A DNA stretch of 64,000 bases from Bacillota bacterium (lineage in GTDB: Bacteria > Bacillota > Clostridia > Lachnospirales > Lachnospiraceae). The position numbers were made by a program, and so were the translations under genes. The notes under the pieces were generated by a model. That model was not told where the DNA came from and searched no databases. It was given only the letters and a program-made list of their open reading frames with translations. This document shows, piece after piece, positions 24,630 through 33,294 of this stretch (within the stretch, counting starts at the first letter, position 1; every line of letters starts with the position of its first letter). The stretch spans positions 1 to 64,000 of the forward strand of contig JAEZZQ010000007.1 in NCBI GenBank assembly GCA_023442465.1. Direction: 5' to 3'.

Positions 24630-25919
24630 TTATTCATATCTCAGTGCTTCAATAGGGTCCATCTTAGCCGCTTTGTTCGCCGGATAATATCCGAAGAATA
24701 CTCCGATTCCTGCGGAGAACAACAGCGATATGATAATACTGCTTGCCGATACGGCCGCCTCAGAATCCATGAGCTGTGCTCCCAGGATTCCGCCTGCTAT
24801 TCCCAGCGCAATTCCGATAATACCACCTATCATACAAATGATAATCGCCTCTACGATAAATTGCAGCCGGATAGAACCGTTGGTGGCACCCAGTGCCTTT
24901 CTCGTACCGATTTCCCTCGTACGCTCGGTAATGGATACGAGCATGATGTTCATAACTCCTATTCCTCCTACCACAAGGGCGATTCCCGCAATAACAGATA
25001 TCGCAGTCGTTACCGTACCCATGATATCGGACATGGCGCTCACCAGAGAAGCCATACTCGTTGCCGACACTTCGAAGTCACGGTTGTTTCTGTAATAGGT
25101 ATTGAAATAGCTTTTTGTTGTGCCTGCAAACTGATCTGAATCCACCCCTGCCTGTGTAACTACCGTAAAACTGGTATAGCCTGTTTTATGGTTCTTATCG
25201 AGTGCAGTCTTCAAAGGAATGTATATGTTGGTGTTAATATCCTTTTCCGATGAGGTAGAAAAAGTGAAGGCAGACTCTTCATATTCGTATACTCCGACTA
25301 CCGTATAATTTTCATACGACTCGTTTACATTCGTCTGAATCGTACTTCCTATGGCCTTTTCCACATCCCCTTGAAACATATTATTCACTGCTTTTTCTGA
25401 GATAATGGCGACCTTGTCTCCGTCATCCGTCTCCCTGTCGGAGAAAAAGCGTCCTGACAAGAGCTTTAAATCATTAGCCACGAAATATCCCTGGCTTGCA
25501 CCCATTACCGATACATTGGCATATAAGTTTCCATCCTCGATCTGTCCGCTGCCGATGGTTTCCGATGCCGCCAAGGCATATATCTGATCCGGATAGGCTG
25601 CGCAATAACTCTCCAGCATCTCTGTCGTGAAATAGTCTTCCTCCTTGGCAGATTTCTGCTGGTTACGTTCACTGCCGAAGGTCATCCCTGTCTCCGTCTC
25701 CTCCTCCTCGTTCTCCCTCTGCTGCAAGCCCACTGTGATGTTGTTAGCACCCATGGAGGACATAGAGCTGGTGATGGAGGAGGTCAGGGAATTACCAACT
25801 GTCATAATAGCGATAACAGAGGCAATACCAATGATGATTCCCAGCATTGTGAGGAGCGCCCGCATCTTATTCGCTTTTAAACTGGATAACGCCAGACGCA
25901 CATTTTCTATGATAAGCAT
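24630..25919 (-). CDS. MacB-type ABC transporter permease
   Basis: The 429-residue protein has one N-terminal membrane helix (MRALLTMLGIIIGIASVIAI), a MacB periplasmic-core-like extracellular domain of about 230 residues, then three C-terminal helices with the FtsX-type motif. TREIGTRKALGATNGSIRLQ, the mechanotransmission and coupling region, is near residue 335. Such permeases power efflux of peptides or drugs with an adaptor. It overlaps the ATPase gene by 13 bases in a three-gene operon. A Ser/Glu-rich insert near residue 70 is variable. Substrate unknown. Confidence 0.93.
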   Translation of the reverse strand: MLIIENVRLALSSLKANKMRALLTMLGIIIGIASVIAIMTVGNSLTSSITSSMSSMGANNITVGLQQRENEEEETETGMTFGSERNQQKSAKEEDYFTTEMLESYCAAYPDQIYALAASETIGSGQIEDGNLYANVSVMGASQGYFVANDLKLLSGRFFSDRETDDGDKVAIISEKAVNNMFQGDVEKAIGSTIQTNVNESYENYTVVGVYEYEESAFTFSTSSEKDINTNIYIPLKTALDKNHKTGYTSFTVVTQAGVDSDQFAGTTKSYFNTYYRNNRDFEVSATSMASLVSAMSDIMGTVTTAISVIAGIALVVGGIGVMNIMLVSITERTREIGTRKALGATNGSIRLQFIVEAIIICMIGGIIGIALGIAGGILGAQLMDSEAAVSASSIIISLLFSAGIGVFFGYYPANKAAKMDPIEALRYE

Positions 25920-26623
25920 GCTCTTCCACTCCCCTTCCTTTCTCCGATGATCGAGCCATCCTTAAGCGTGATAATTTTCTCCGTTTCCTCTGCTAACTCC
26001 GGAGAATGGGTAATCAGCACGATGGTCTTTCCCTGCTCTTCGTGGAGTTGATGGAATAAGTCCATTACCATACGTCCCGTCTGGGAATCCAGCGCGCCCG
26101 TTGGCTCATCCGCCAGGATAATGGCAGGGTCGTTGCACATGGCCCTGGCGATGGCAACACGCTGCTTTTGTCCGCCGGATAGCTCCTCCGGCAGATGATG
26201 CATTCGATCTCCCATCCCCACCATGTCTAACAGCTCCCTCGCTCTTTCCACTCTCGCCTTTCTTCCCATACCTGCATAAAGCATGGGCATTTCTACATTT
26301 TTAATGGCATTGGTCCTGGCAATCAGATTATAGGTCTGAAATACGAAGCCGATTTTGCGGTTTCGTATCTTGGACAGGCTCTCGTCTTTGGCCGCTATGA
26401 CGTTAACGTCGTCCAAAACATAGGAGCCCTCCGTAGGGCGGTCGAGAATACCGATAATATTCATCAGGGTAGATTTCCCCGACCCCGAAGCTCCTACAAT
26501 GGAAACAAATTCGCCTTCCCGCACTGTCATCGAGATTCCGTTCAATATCTGCAGTTCATTAGGCTGTCCTATATAAAATCGCTTAATGATATCGCTAAGT
26601 TCTATGATTGGTCTTTTCTCCAT
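25907..26623 (-). CDS. ABC transporter ATP-binding protein (MacB/LolD type)
   Basis: The 238-residue ATPase has Walker A GASGSGKSTL, the Q-loop FVFQTYNLI, signature LSGGQKQRVAIARAM, Walker B IILADEPTGALD and the H-loop THSPE. It is the size and type of the ATPases that pair with FtsX-like permeases. It lies between the adaptor gene (3-base gap) and the permease gene (overlap), so the three form one exporter. Confidence 0.95.
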   Translation of the reverse strand: MEKRPIIELSDIIKRFYIGQPNELQILNGISMTVREGEFVSIVGASGSGKSTLMNIIGILDRPTEGSYVLDDVNVIAAKDESLSKIRNRKIGFVFQTYNLIARTNAIKNVEMPMLYAGMGRKARVERARELLDMVGMGDRMHHLPEELSGGQKQRVAIARAMCNDPAIILADEPTGALDSQTGRMVMDLFHQLHEEQGKTIVLITHSPELAEETEKIITLKDGSIIGERKGSGRACLS

Positions 26624-26626
26624 CCG

Positions 26627-28414
26627 TTAAAAACCTCCCATGGGTCCCCGCATGGACATAATACTTTCCAAATCGGTGCTGCTTTGTGCCGCTTTCACAA
26701 CGACCTGCATTCCTTCGGTCAGCTCACCACTTTCCACTTCCACATAATAATCGCTTTCGATGCCGGTGCTTATATAAACGATTTCTGTATTCGATGTATT
26801 TTTAGCACCTGCTTCACCCGGTACGTTCGTGTCAGCGGTTGTTTGGACAGGCTTTGCTTCGCCGGTAACTACTTCCACATATTTTTTACCTTCATCGTCA
26901 ATCTGTACCGCATCATAAGGAACTGTCATAATGTTATCTTTGCTTTCTAAAATAATGCTGAGCTTTGCTGTCATATCCAGCCGAAGATCATCGTTCGGAG
27001 TATCCACAGAGATCTTGATGGTATAGGTAACGTCCGTTCCCGTAGTTTCCGTAGCTCTGGGAGCGATGTCTATGACCGTGCCTTCCAGCTGCGCATCACC
27101 CGTACCGTTTGTCTTTATGACGACCTTCTGTCCAAGCGCGATTTTACTGATGTCGTATTCATCAATTTCTGCCGACACCTCATAAGTACTGGTATCCTCT
27201 ATCGTCAAAATAGATTCTCCCTTATATATGTCTCCGGCTTCCACATTGACTGCCGTCACAACTCCCGAAAAAGGAGCCTTCACAATGCAGTCCTCGAGCT
27301 GCGTTTCATATTGCTTCACCTGCTGCTTATCGGTTAAGGATGCCGTAGTTGCAGTCAGCTTGTCACTCTTTAGCCCGTCTTCCTTGGCTGCAACCGTACT
27401 GGAATTATTTCTTGCAGAATCCTCCTGGTTTCTTACCTGAGTATTATAAGCATCCAGCTTGCTGTCTGCCGTACTCTTCGCCGTGTCTACCGCTTTTTCG
27501 TAAGTGGACTCACTGCTTTGGGCTGTGGAATATTTGGTCTGCCAGCTTGCTAATTCTGAACTGCTTGCGCTATAAGCCGCGTTAGCTGAATTGTATTGCT
27601 GCTGCAATGAAATCAATCCAACGATTGCCTGCGTTATCGCATCCGTAGCCGCCGTATCTGCGTCCGTCACGAAATTGGAGCCGCTTAGATTGACCAGATT
27701 GCTGTTCTCAATAGACAACGCGCTGAAATCATATGCCCCGTAAGTACCCTTCAGTCCGTCTACCGTAGAGCTGAATTGTGAAGCGGCCGATTCCATGCTG
27801 CCTTTTGCAGATTCTGCATTCGACTGTCTAAGCTCCAGCTCACCCTTTTTCTCTGCTGTGGTCTGTTTTGCGCTGTCGTAATCATCCTCCGCCTCTTCCA
27901 GATCAGTCAGGGCCTCCAGATAGTCGTTCCAGGCATCCGCAACATCCTGGCTTGCGCGCTCCGCATTGATATCCCTCGTAGCCTGCGCTTCCGAAAGGCT
28001 CCGTTCGGAGGAGGAAACCGAAATACCGGATTTGCTGCTGCTTGCGTTCAAAGAAGTCTTGGCATCCGCCAGACTGTCCTCAATATCCGAGGAATTGAAC
28101 TCGAGCAGGACGTCGCCTTCCAGAACTGTGTCTCCGACCTCTATGTTTACATTCTTTATCTCCACTCCTGATAGGTTTACGGTAATGCTCTTGCTTTCGT
28201 TACTTATCACTTTTCCGGTTGCGGAAATCGAACTCACGAGAGAGCGTTTTTCAACTAACGCCGTTTCCTGTTTATTCATTGCTGCCTGCATAGCTTCCAT
28301 CTGCTTATTAAATTGCGCCCTGACTGCCAGTACGCCGATTACTATCACGATAAGAATGCAAAGCAGTATCAACAACTTCTTGTGCTTTTTCATAAACTCT
28401 TTTACCTTTACCAT
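26627..28414 (-). CDS. Membrane-fusion (HlyD/MacA-like) efflux adaptor
   Basis: The 595-residue protein has an N-terminal anchor (KKLLILLCILIVIVIGVLAV) and a lipoyl half-motif (ATGKVISNESKSITV). A long coiled-coil hairpin region of about 290 residues is rich in Ala, Ser and Glu. A second lipoyl half (APFSGVVTAVNVEAGDIYKG) and beta-barrel domains follow to the end. Gram-positive adaptors of this class assist MacB-like exporters by crossing the cell wall space. The hairpin is much longer than in E. coli MacA. First gene of the exporter operon, divergent from a two-component system that probably regulates it. Confidence 0.9.
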   Translation of the reverse strand: MVKVKEFMKKHKKLLILLCILIVIVIGVLAVRAQFNKQMEAMQAAMNKQETALVEKRSLVSSISATGKVISNESKSITVNLSGVEIKNVNIEVGDTVLEGDVLLEFNSSDIEDSLADAKTSLNASSSKSGISVSSSERSLSEAQATRDINAERASQDVADAWNDYLEALTDLEEAEDDYDSAKQTTAEKKGELELRQSNAESAKGSMESAASQFSSTVDGLKGTYGAYDFSALSIENSNLVNLSGSNFVTDADTAATDAITQAIVGLISLQQQYNSANAAYSASSSELASWQTKYSTAQSSESTYEKAVDTAKSTADSKLDAYNTQVRNQEDSARNNSSTVAAKEDGLKSDKLTATTASLTDKQQVKQYETQLEDCIVKAPFSGVVTAVNVEAGDIYKGESILTIEDTSTYEVSAEIDEYDISKIALGQKVVIKTNGTGDAQLEGTVIDIAPRATETTGTDVTYTIKISVDTPNDDLRLDMTAKLSIILESKDNIMTVPYDAVQIDDEGKKYVEVVTGEAKPVQTTADTNVPGEAGAKNTSNTEIVYISTGIESDYYVEVESGELTEGMQVVVKAAQSSTDLESIMSMRGPMGGF

Positions 28415-28482
28415 CTTTAGAACTCTGCTCCTTCCAAACTCTTGTGATTTTTCAAATGTCTTTTGACACTATACACGAAATG

Positions 28483-28548
28483 AATAAACCGAAAATAAAC
28501 TAAGTTGACATATAATAGAAATTTTACTTTGTTTATATAGAGTTTATT
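28483..28548. promoter_or_regulatory. Divergent pairs of GTTTATT direct repeats
   Basis: AATAAAC occurs at 28483-28489 and 28494-28500. GTTTATA and GTTTATT occur at 28531-28537 and 28542-28548. Within each pair the period is 11 bases, one helical turn, typical of OmpR-family response-regulator boxes. The two pairs face outward toward the adaptor gene and the response-regulator gene. Confidence 0.55.
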
Positions 28549-28621
28549 TTTTATGGTAGAATAGATAACACAAGCGATAAACCAGGAAGTATTCACTGTG
28601 CAAAAAAGAGGAGGATTTTTC

Positions 28622-29299
28622 ATGTTCCACATTATGGTCGTTGAAGATGATAAGCATACGTCAAAATTAATGCGCGCCATATTGACGCATGCCGGTTACG
28701 AAGTGTTTTCTGCGGATAACGGTCTGTCCGCTTTAGAATTGATGGACAAGCAGCATATCGACTTAATCGTCCTGGATATTATGATGCCGCAAATGGACGG
28801 ATATGAATTCACCAGGCAGCTTCGGGAAGCGGGGGACATGGTTCCAATCCTTATGCTGACTGCCAAGCAGCTTCCCGATGATAAGGTCAAGGGTTTTATC
28901 GTAGGCACAGACGATTATATGGTCAAGCCCGCTAACGAGGAAGAAATGCTCCTTCGTATCAAGGCTCTGCTTCGTCGGGCCAAAATCATAAGCGAGCATA
29001 AGCTGACCATAGGCAAAATTTCTTTGGATTACGATTCCTTTACCGTTACGAGAGAAGGGGAATCACAAACTCTTCCTCAAAAAGAATTCTATCTGCTCTA
29101 TAAGCTGTTATCTTATCCTGATAAGATTTTCACGCGTATTCAGTTGATGGATGAAATATGGGGAATGGATTCGGAAACGACAGATGCGACGGTAAATGTG
29201 CACATTAACCGCCTGCGAAAAAAATTTGAGCACTATCCCGAATTTGAAATTGTTTCTATAAGAGGGATTGGCTATAAGGTGGTGAAAAAATGTGAGTAA
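28622..29299 (+). CDS. OmpR-family response regulator
   Basis: Start at ATG 28622 (225 residues), preceded by AGGAGG. The receiver domain has VVEDD acidic residues, the phosphoacceptor in DLIVLDIMMPQMDG, and KPANEEEM with the conserved lysine. The winged-helix domain includes TLPQKEFYLLYKLL and TVNVHINRLRKKFE. It overlaps the kinase gene by eight bases. Its probable targets are the divergent exporter operon and itself, through the repeats in between. Confidence 0.95.
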   Translation: MFHIMVVEDDKHTSKLMRAILTHAGYEVFSADNGLSALELMDKQHIDLIVLDIMMPQMDGYEFTRQLREAGDMVPILMLTAKQLPDDKVKGFIVGTDDYMVKPANEEEMLLRIKALLRRAKIISEHKLTIGKISLDYDSFTVTREGESQTLPQKEFYLLYKLLSYPDKIFTRIQLMDEIWGMDSETTDATVNVHINRLRKKFEHYPEFEIVSIRGIGYKVVKKCE

Positions 29300-30341
29300 G
29301 GTTATGGAAAAAATCTGTAAAATTAAAAGGACGCCTCTCGCCCTGCGCTTTACCGTAATGGTATTTGTCATTATGGTCTTTTCCACGGTATTCGTATTTT
29401 TTATTGCTATGTTTCTTATCCGCCTCGGACTGTACCACATTCGCTCCGCTATGACGCCCTTTCTTCTTCTGGCTCTGCCTTCTATTTTTGTGGGCACTAT
29501 ATTATCCGTTATTTTCAGCCGCATTTTCCTTTCTCCCTTCCGCAAAATCATTGTGGCTACCGACAAGCTTGCGGCAGGAGACTTTTCAGTGCGCCTCGAT
29601 TTGAACGAGGATAACCCGGAGCTGATGAAGCTGAACGAAAGCTTTAACCATATGGCAGCGGAGCTTGGAAATATCGAAATGCTCCGGGCCGATTTCGTGA
29701 ACAATTTTTCCCACGAGTTCAAAACGCCTATCGTTTCCATGAGAGGCTTTGCTAAGATGCTGAAATATGAGAATCTGTCGCTGGAAGAGCGCAATGAATA
29801 TCTGGATATCATTATCTCGGAGTCCAACCGGCTGTCAGACCTGGCTACTAATGTACTCAATTTGTCTAAAATCGAAAATCAGACCATATTATCGGACCAG
29901 ACCACCTATAACGTGAGCGAACAAATACGCCGGGTAGTGGCTCTTCTGGAAAATAAATGGAATGTAAAGCATATGGAAATCTACATGGAATGTGAGGAAA
30001 TTGACGTTTATGCCTGTGCGGAGCTTCTCTGGCAGGTATGGCTGAATATACTTGATAATTCCATTAAATTCTCGCCGGAATATTCCGTTATCGAAATATC
30101 AGTGAAGCAGGAGGCTGCCCAGACAGTATTTCACTTCGCGGATCAAGGATGCGGAATCGAAGAGAAATCCCTTGCCCGTATCTTCGACAAATTCTATCAG
30201 GGCGATATGTCTCATACCACCCAGGGAAATGGGCTTGGACTTACGCTGGTGCAGAAAATCCTAAGCCTTCACAACGGTTCTATTTCCGTGCCCGCTACCG
30301 GCTGCAACGGTACTACCTTTGAAATACGGCTTCCTAGATGA
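29292..30341 (+). CDS. Sensor histidine kinase
   Basis: The GTG-started 349-residue protein has two closely spaced membrane helices (about residues 18-45 and 55-78) with almost no extracellular loop, then HAMP. The HisKA helix is NFSHEFKTPIVSMRGF, with the phosphoacceptor histidine. The HATPase has an N-box (WLNILDNSIKFS), FADQGCGIEEKS and GNGLGLTLVQKIL. The short loop marks an intramembrane-sensing kinase, the kind often linked to ABC exporters that resist membrane-active peptides. Cognate regulator directly upstream. Confidence 0.94.
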   Translation: MSKVMEKICKIKRTPLALRFTVMVFVIMVFSTVFVFFIAMFLIRLGLYHIRSAMTPFLLLALPSIFVGTILSVIFSRIFLSPFRKIIVATDKLAAGDFSVRLDLNEDNPELMKLNESFNHMAAELGNIEMLRADFVNNFSHEFKTPIVSMRGFAKMLKYENLSLEERNEYLDIIISESNRLSDLATNVLNLSKIENQTILSDQTTYNVSEQIRRVVALLENKWNVKHMEIYMECEEIDVYACAELLWQVWLNILDNSIKFSPEYSVIEISVKQEAAQTVFHFADQGCGIEEKSLARIFDKFYQGDMSHTTQGNGLGLTLVQKILSLHNGSISVPATGCNGTTFEIRLPR

Positions 30342-30732
30342 GAAAAGCTTTCTCCAAGGCTTCTTCTCTTCCCGGAGCAAAGAATAAATCTTTTCCATTG
30401 TTGCACTCATAAATGAAATCGTGCAGGGACTTGCTCGTATAACCGGAAAAGTCTCCTATGATTACGAGCTTAAATCCATAATTGACATATTTTTGTACGA
30501 TTTCTCCGGCAAGGCGCGTACTCAAGTCGAAAAATTCCTCCGTTATGTTCGCCTTATCCAGAAAAATGATGTCACAGTCAGCTTCGTACCTGACTGTGCA
30601 CATTAGATCCAGCGCCGACTGCGTATCGGTAATGACAGGCTCCCCGGAATGTATATAAATGACTGTTTTTCCACCTTCACTTATTTTTTCTAACTGTATT
30701 TCTCCTGCTTGTATGAATTCTGTTTGCATCAT
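30334..30732 (-). CDS. DUF4180-domain protein
   Basis: The 132-residue cytoplasmic protein has alternating strands and helices. Conserved-looking pieces are DALDLMCTV-like SALDLMCTVRYEAD, FFDLSTRLAGEIVQKYVNY, KLVIIGDFSGYTSKSLHDFI and a C-terminal ALEKAF. This matches DUF4180, whose function is unknown. Two adjacent ATGs (30732, 30729) follow GGAGG; the second has better spacing. It overlaps the convergent kinase gene by eight bases. Confidence 0.8.
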   Translation of the reverse strand: MMQTEFIQAGEIQLEKISEGGKTVIYIHSGEPVITDTQSALDLMCTVRYEADCDIIFLDKANITEEFFDLSTRLAGEIVQKYVNYGFKLVIIGDFSGYTSKSLHDFIYECNNGKDLFFAPGREEALEKAFLI

Positions 30733-30892
30733 GCGACCTCCATTTTTTTATGAAATCTACGTTTACCCTTTATTATATTAGTTCTGTCAAAACTAATGGT
30801 TGAAATTTAGTCTTTTTAAGCAGGGTGTTCCTTGATATGCACTGCTTAACTAGAATTTCTAATTTAATTTTCAGATTAGCATATAAAAAAAC

Positions 30893-30972
30893 ACCAACTC
30901 AATATGAAGTCCACCAAATGCAAGACATACTATGTCTAACATTTGGGGTGCACTTTAATACTGATAGTTGGT
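30893..30972. repeat. 80-bp nested palindromic element
   Basis: Three nested pairs are seen: ACCAACT/AGTTGGT at the ends, AAGTCCACCAAATG with CATTTGGGGTGCACTT inside, and AGACATACTATGTCT at the centre. It resembles a small non-coding palindromic mobile element or a transposon end. It occupies most of the gap between the DUF4180 and esterase genes. Confidence 0.6.
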
Positions 30973-31044
30973 AGTCTAGAGATACATATTATATTAATTT
31001 AAACCTTTGCATTATGTTAAATGATACTTATTATTAAAATTTAC

Positions 31045-31884
31045 TTATTTTTGTTTATCGCAAAATTCTTGTATAATATTTAAAATTTTACTATCAAAGA
31101 AAGTAACCCCACAATGTGCATCATTTCCTTCAAGCTCATAGTAATAGACTTCATGATTTGTATTATTAAGCTTATTATATAATAATCTACTATTTTCCAC
31201 AGAAACAACCGAATCGTTATCACTGTGAAAAAGTAATACTGGAGGAAGACGATTTACATCTTCTGTGATATATATTGCACATGAAGCTTTTTCTGCAATC
31301 TCCTCATTTCCTTCAATCTGATCTACTCCGAGAAGTACTGTAGATGGTCTAACTTTCATCCATGATGGAAGTGGTTCCTTTGCACAAATTAAAATATCAG
31401 TTGAACCACTTACTGAAATCACTCCTCGAATATTGGGTAATGGTTTGCATAATCCATGTGCATTAAAAAGAACCGACATCATAGCAACATGTCCACCCGA
31501 CGAATTTCCCATTATGAAAATTCGACTCATATCAAAATGAAATTGTTCTGCTTTAGTATCAATGAATTCTAAAGCATTACTTACATCCTCAATCTGAGCC
31601 GGAAATTTAGCAATATCAGATTCTCTATATTCTAGTACAGCAATTGCAAACCCTCTCTCCGCTAGTTTTGTAAACTTGGGAATGTCATTATATAATTCCT
31701 GTTTATGCCAAGCGGAACCTGGAATCATAAGAATAATTGGAAACTTTTCATCTTGCTTCCATTCACATTTGAATGGCAGTAACATCTGCAAATGTCTTTT
31801 ACAATTGCCATAATCGTAATACTCCCAATCAGGAGAATAAAGCCATTCCAAATCTGTACAATTTACTTCAAGCATTGCTTTCAT
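31045..31884 (-). CDS. Alpha/beta hydrolase (BD-FAE/esterase-like)
   Basis: I favour ATG 31884 (279 residues); the frame is open to 31917 and no ribosome site is strong. The core reads ILMIPGSAW (oxyanion loop), MGNSSGGHVA (GxSxG nucleophile), HSDNDSVVSVENS (acid) and GNDAHCGV (histidine). It is close to carboxylesterases of the acetyl-xylan and kynurenine-formamidase group. There is no signal peptide. The gene is AT-rich compared with the flanks and lies between repeat-like ends, suggesting acquisition. Substrate unknown. Confidence 0.85.
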   Translation of the reverse strand: MKAMLEVNCTDLEWLYSPDWEYYDYGNCKRHLQMLLPFKCEWKQDEKFPIILMIPGSAWHKQELYNDIPKFTKLAERGFAIAVLEYRESDIAKFPAQIEDVSNALEFIDTKAEQFHFDMSRIFIMGNSSGGHVAMMSVLFNAHGLCKPLPNIRGVISVSGSTDILICAKEPLPSWMKVRPSTVLLGVDQIEGNEEIAEKASCAIYITEDVNRLPPVLLFHSDNDSVVSVENSRLLYNKLNNTNHEVYYYELEGNDAHCGVTFFDSKILNIIQEFCDKQK

Positions 31885-31960
31885 AATATAGTACCCCGTA
31901 TACATATTAGCATGCATGCTATTTATAAGTAATCTTTATAAAAAGAATACTACATGTTTT

Positions 31961-32018
31961 ACCAACTATCAATATTAAGTTTCCAATGTGCAAACCTACA
32001 AAGTTTTCAATGTGCAAA
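31961..32018. repeat. Repeat cluster upstream of the esterase gene
   Basis: ACCAACTATCAATATTAAGT (31961-31980) resembles the left edge of the 80-bp palindrome at 30893, with a two-base difference in length. It is followed by two direct copies of TTTYCAATGTGCAAA (starting 31980 and 32003). Such clustered repeats are seen at transposon ends. Otherwise the stretch to 32378 shows no gene. Confidence 0.5.
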
Positions 32019-32378
32019 TATTAACTAAATTTAATTTAGCATTTATAGTAAGAACTGCTTGAAATGCCTAATTTGTATCCATGAACGTGGAAGCCATTTA
32101 ATTATCACTTATTGTTCTCCTTCGTTACAAGTATCACATAATTGATATTTTGACTTATTTGCATCATACATCTAATAAAGGCATGAGGCTGCCATATTAT
32201 ATTATATCTTATCTCTCACTTTTTTATATTCTAATACCCTTCTCCCTTTTTTACAATGTACTTCCTTTACAAAGATTATGGAATTATATAGAAACATGAT
32301 AAATAGTATAGTATAATTTTTCTAATAACATCGAAGGCTGATACGAAACAAATCTATATTAGTGAGAGGTTACCTGCA

Positions 32379-32807
32379 ATGTATGAAAGAATGCTTAACA
32401 AACAAATTACACCTTCTTTTACTGACTTATTAAACCATAGCGGCGCAAGCGGGGAGCTATGGATAGATTTGGATAAATACCTTGAAGATAGTTTTGCAGT
32501 ATCGAAATCAATTCGTTTTCCTTATGGAAATAAATATGGCTGGAGCGTGAAATACAGTCAAAACAGCAAGCATATATGTGACATTTTTTCTGAAGAAGGC
32601 GCTTTTACAGCACATTTTCGCATTGCGAACGAAGCGATAATGTCTGTTTATCATGATCTGGGGGATTATGCGAAATCTATTTGGGAGAATAAATATCCAT
32701 GCGAAGACGGAGGCTGGCTCCACTTTAGAGTTATAAATAACGAGCAGCTTAACGATCTAAAGAAAATAATACGTGCGAAGATGACCAAACGAACAAAACA
32801 AGCATAA
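32379..32807 (+). CDS. DUF3788-family protein
   Basis: The 142-residue protein matches DUF3788 in size and motifs: MYERMLNKQITPSF at the start, FPYGNKYGWSVKYS, GAFTAHFRI, and KYPCEDGGWLHFRV near the end. GAGAGG precedes the ATG. Members are small cytoplasmic proteins of unknown function, often in accessory regions of Firmicutes. Confidence 0.85.
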   Translation: MYERMLNKQITPSFTDLLNHSGASGELWIDLDKYLEDSFAVSKSIRFPYGNKYGWSVKYSQNSKHICDIFSEEGAFTAHFRIANEAIMSVYHDLGDYAKSIWENKYPCEDGGWLHFRVINNEQLNDLKKIIRAKMTKRTKQA

Positions 32808-32905
32808 CCAATATTGAAATTGCCTGAGAAACTAAAACAGTACGATGTAAATGTACATAATCACCCAATATTGTAAACTTACAGCAACACGAACCAAAAT
32901 TTATG

Positions 32906-33253
32906 TTACACTCCAAAATGTATCACATACTTCTGCCTGCTGATTGCCTCCTGTATCTTATTCGCCAGGACGATCAGGTGTTCATCTTCCTTTATTCTTT
33001 TATCTGAAATAACAATATCCTGTAAGGCAGGCAGCGATTCCGGAGGAATCAATGTTACCCCATGTCTTGCCAGACCATAAGCAGGGCAGTTTAGGATATG
33101 AAAGTATGTTTTCATTAATATCAGCCTATCCCACCAGTCATCTATATACAAACTATCCTCAATTGAAACACAATGATACTTTTCAGGCTCATAATTAGAA
33201 TAGTCTTTGTTTGATTCAATATTCTCCACTATACCGAACTCCGTTTTTATCAT
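32906..33253 (-). CDS. Small conserved-looking hypothetical protein
   Basis: The 115-residue protein begins MIKTEFGIVENIESNKDY. It has tryptophan-rich DDWWDRLILMKTYFH, GLARHGVTLIPPESL and a terminal KYVIHFGV. It has no signal peptide or membrane helix. I do not recognise a named domain, but the composition and the GGTGGTGTGG site before the ATG support a real gene. It follows the acyltransferase gene by 41 bases on the same strand. Confidence 0.6.
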   Translation of the reverse strand: MIKTEFGIVENIESNKDYSNYEPEKYHCVSIEDSLYIDDWWDRLILMKTYFHILNCPAYGLARHGVTLIPPESLPALQDIVISDKRIKEDEHLIVLANKIQEAISRQKYVIHFGV

Positions 33254-33294
33254 GCCACACCACCCTATAAGTTCCGACTAAGCAAACAGCCAGC

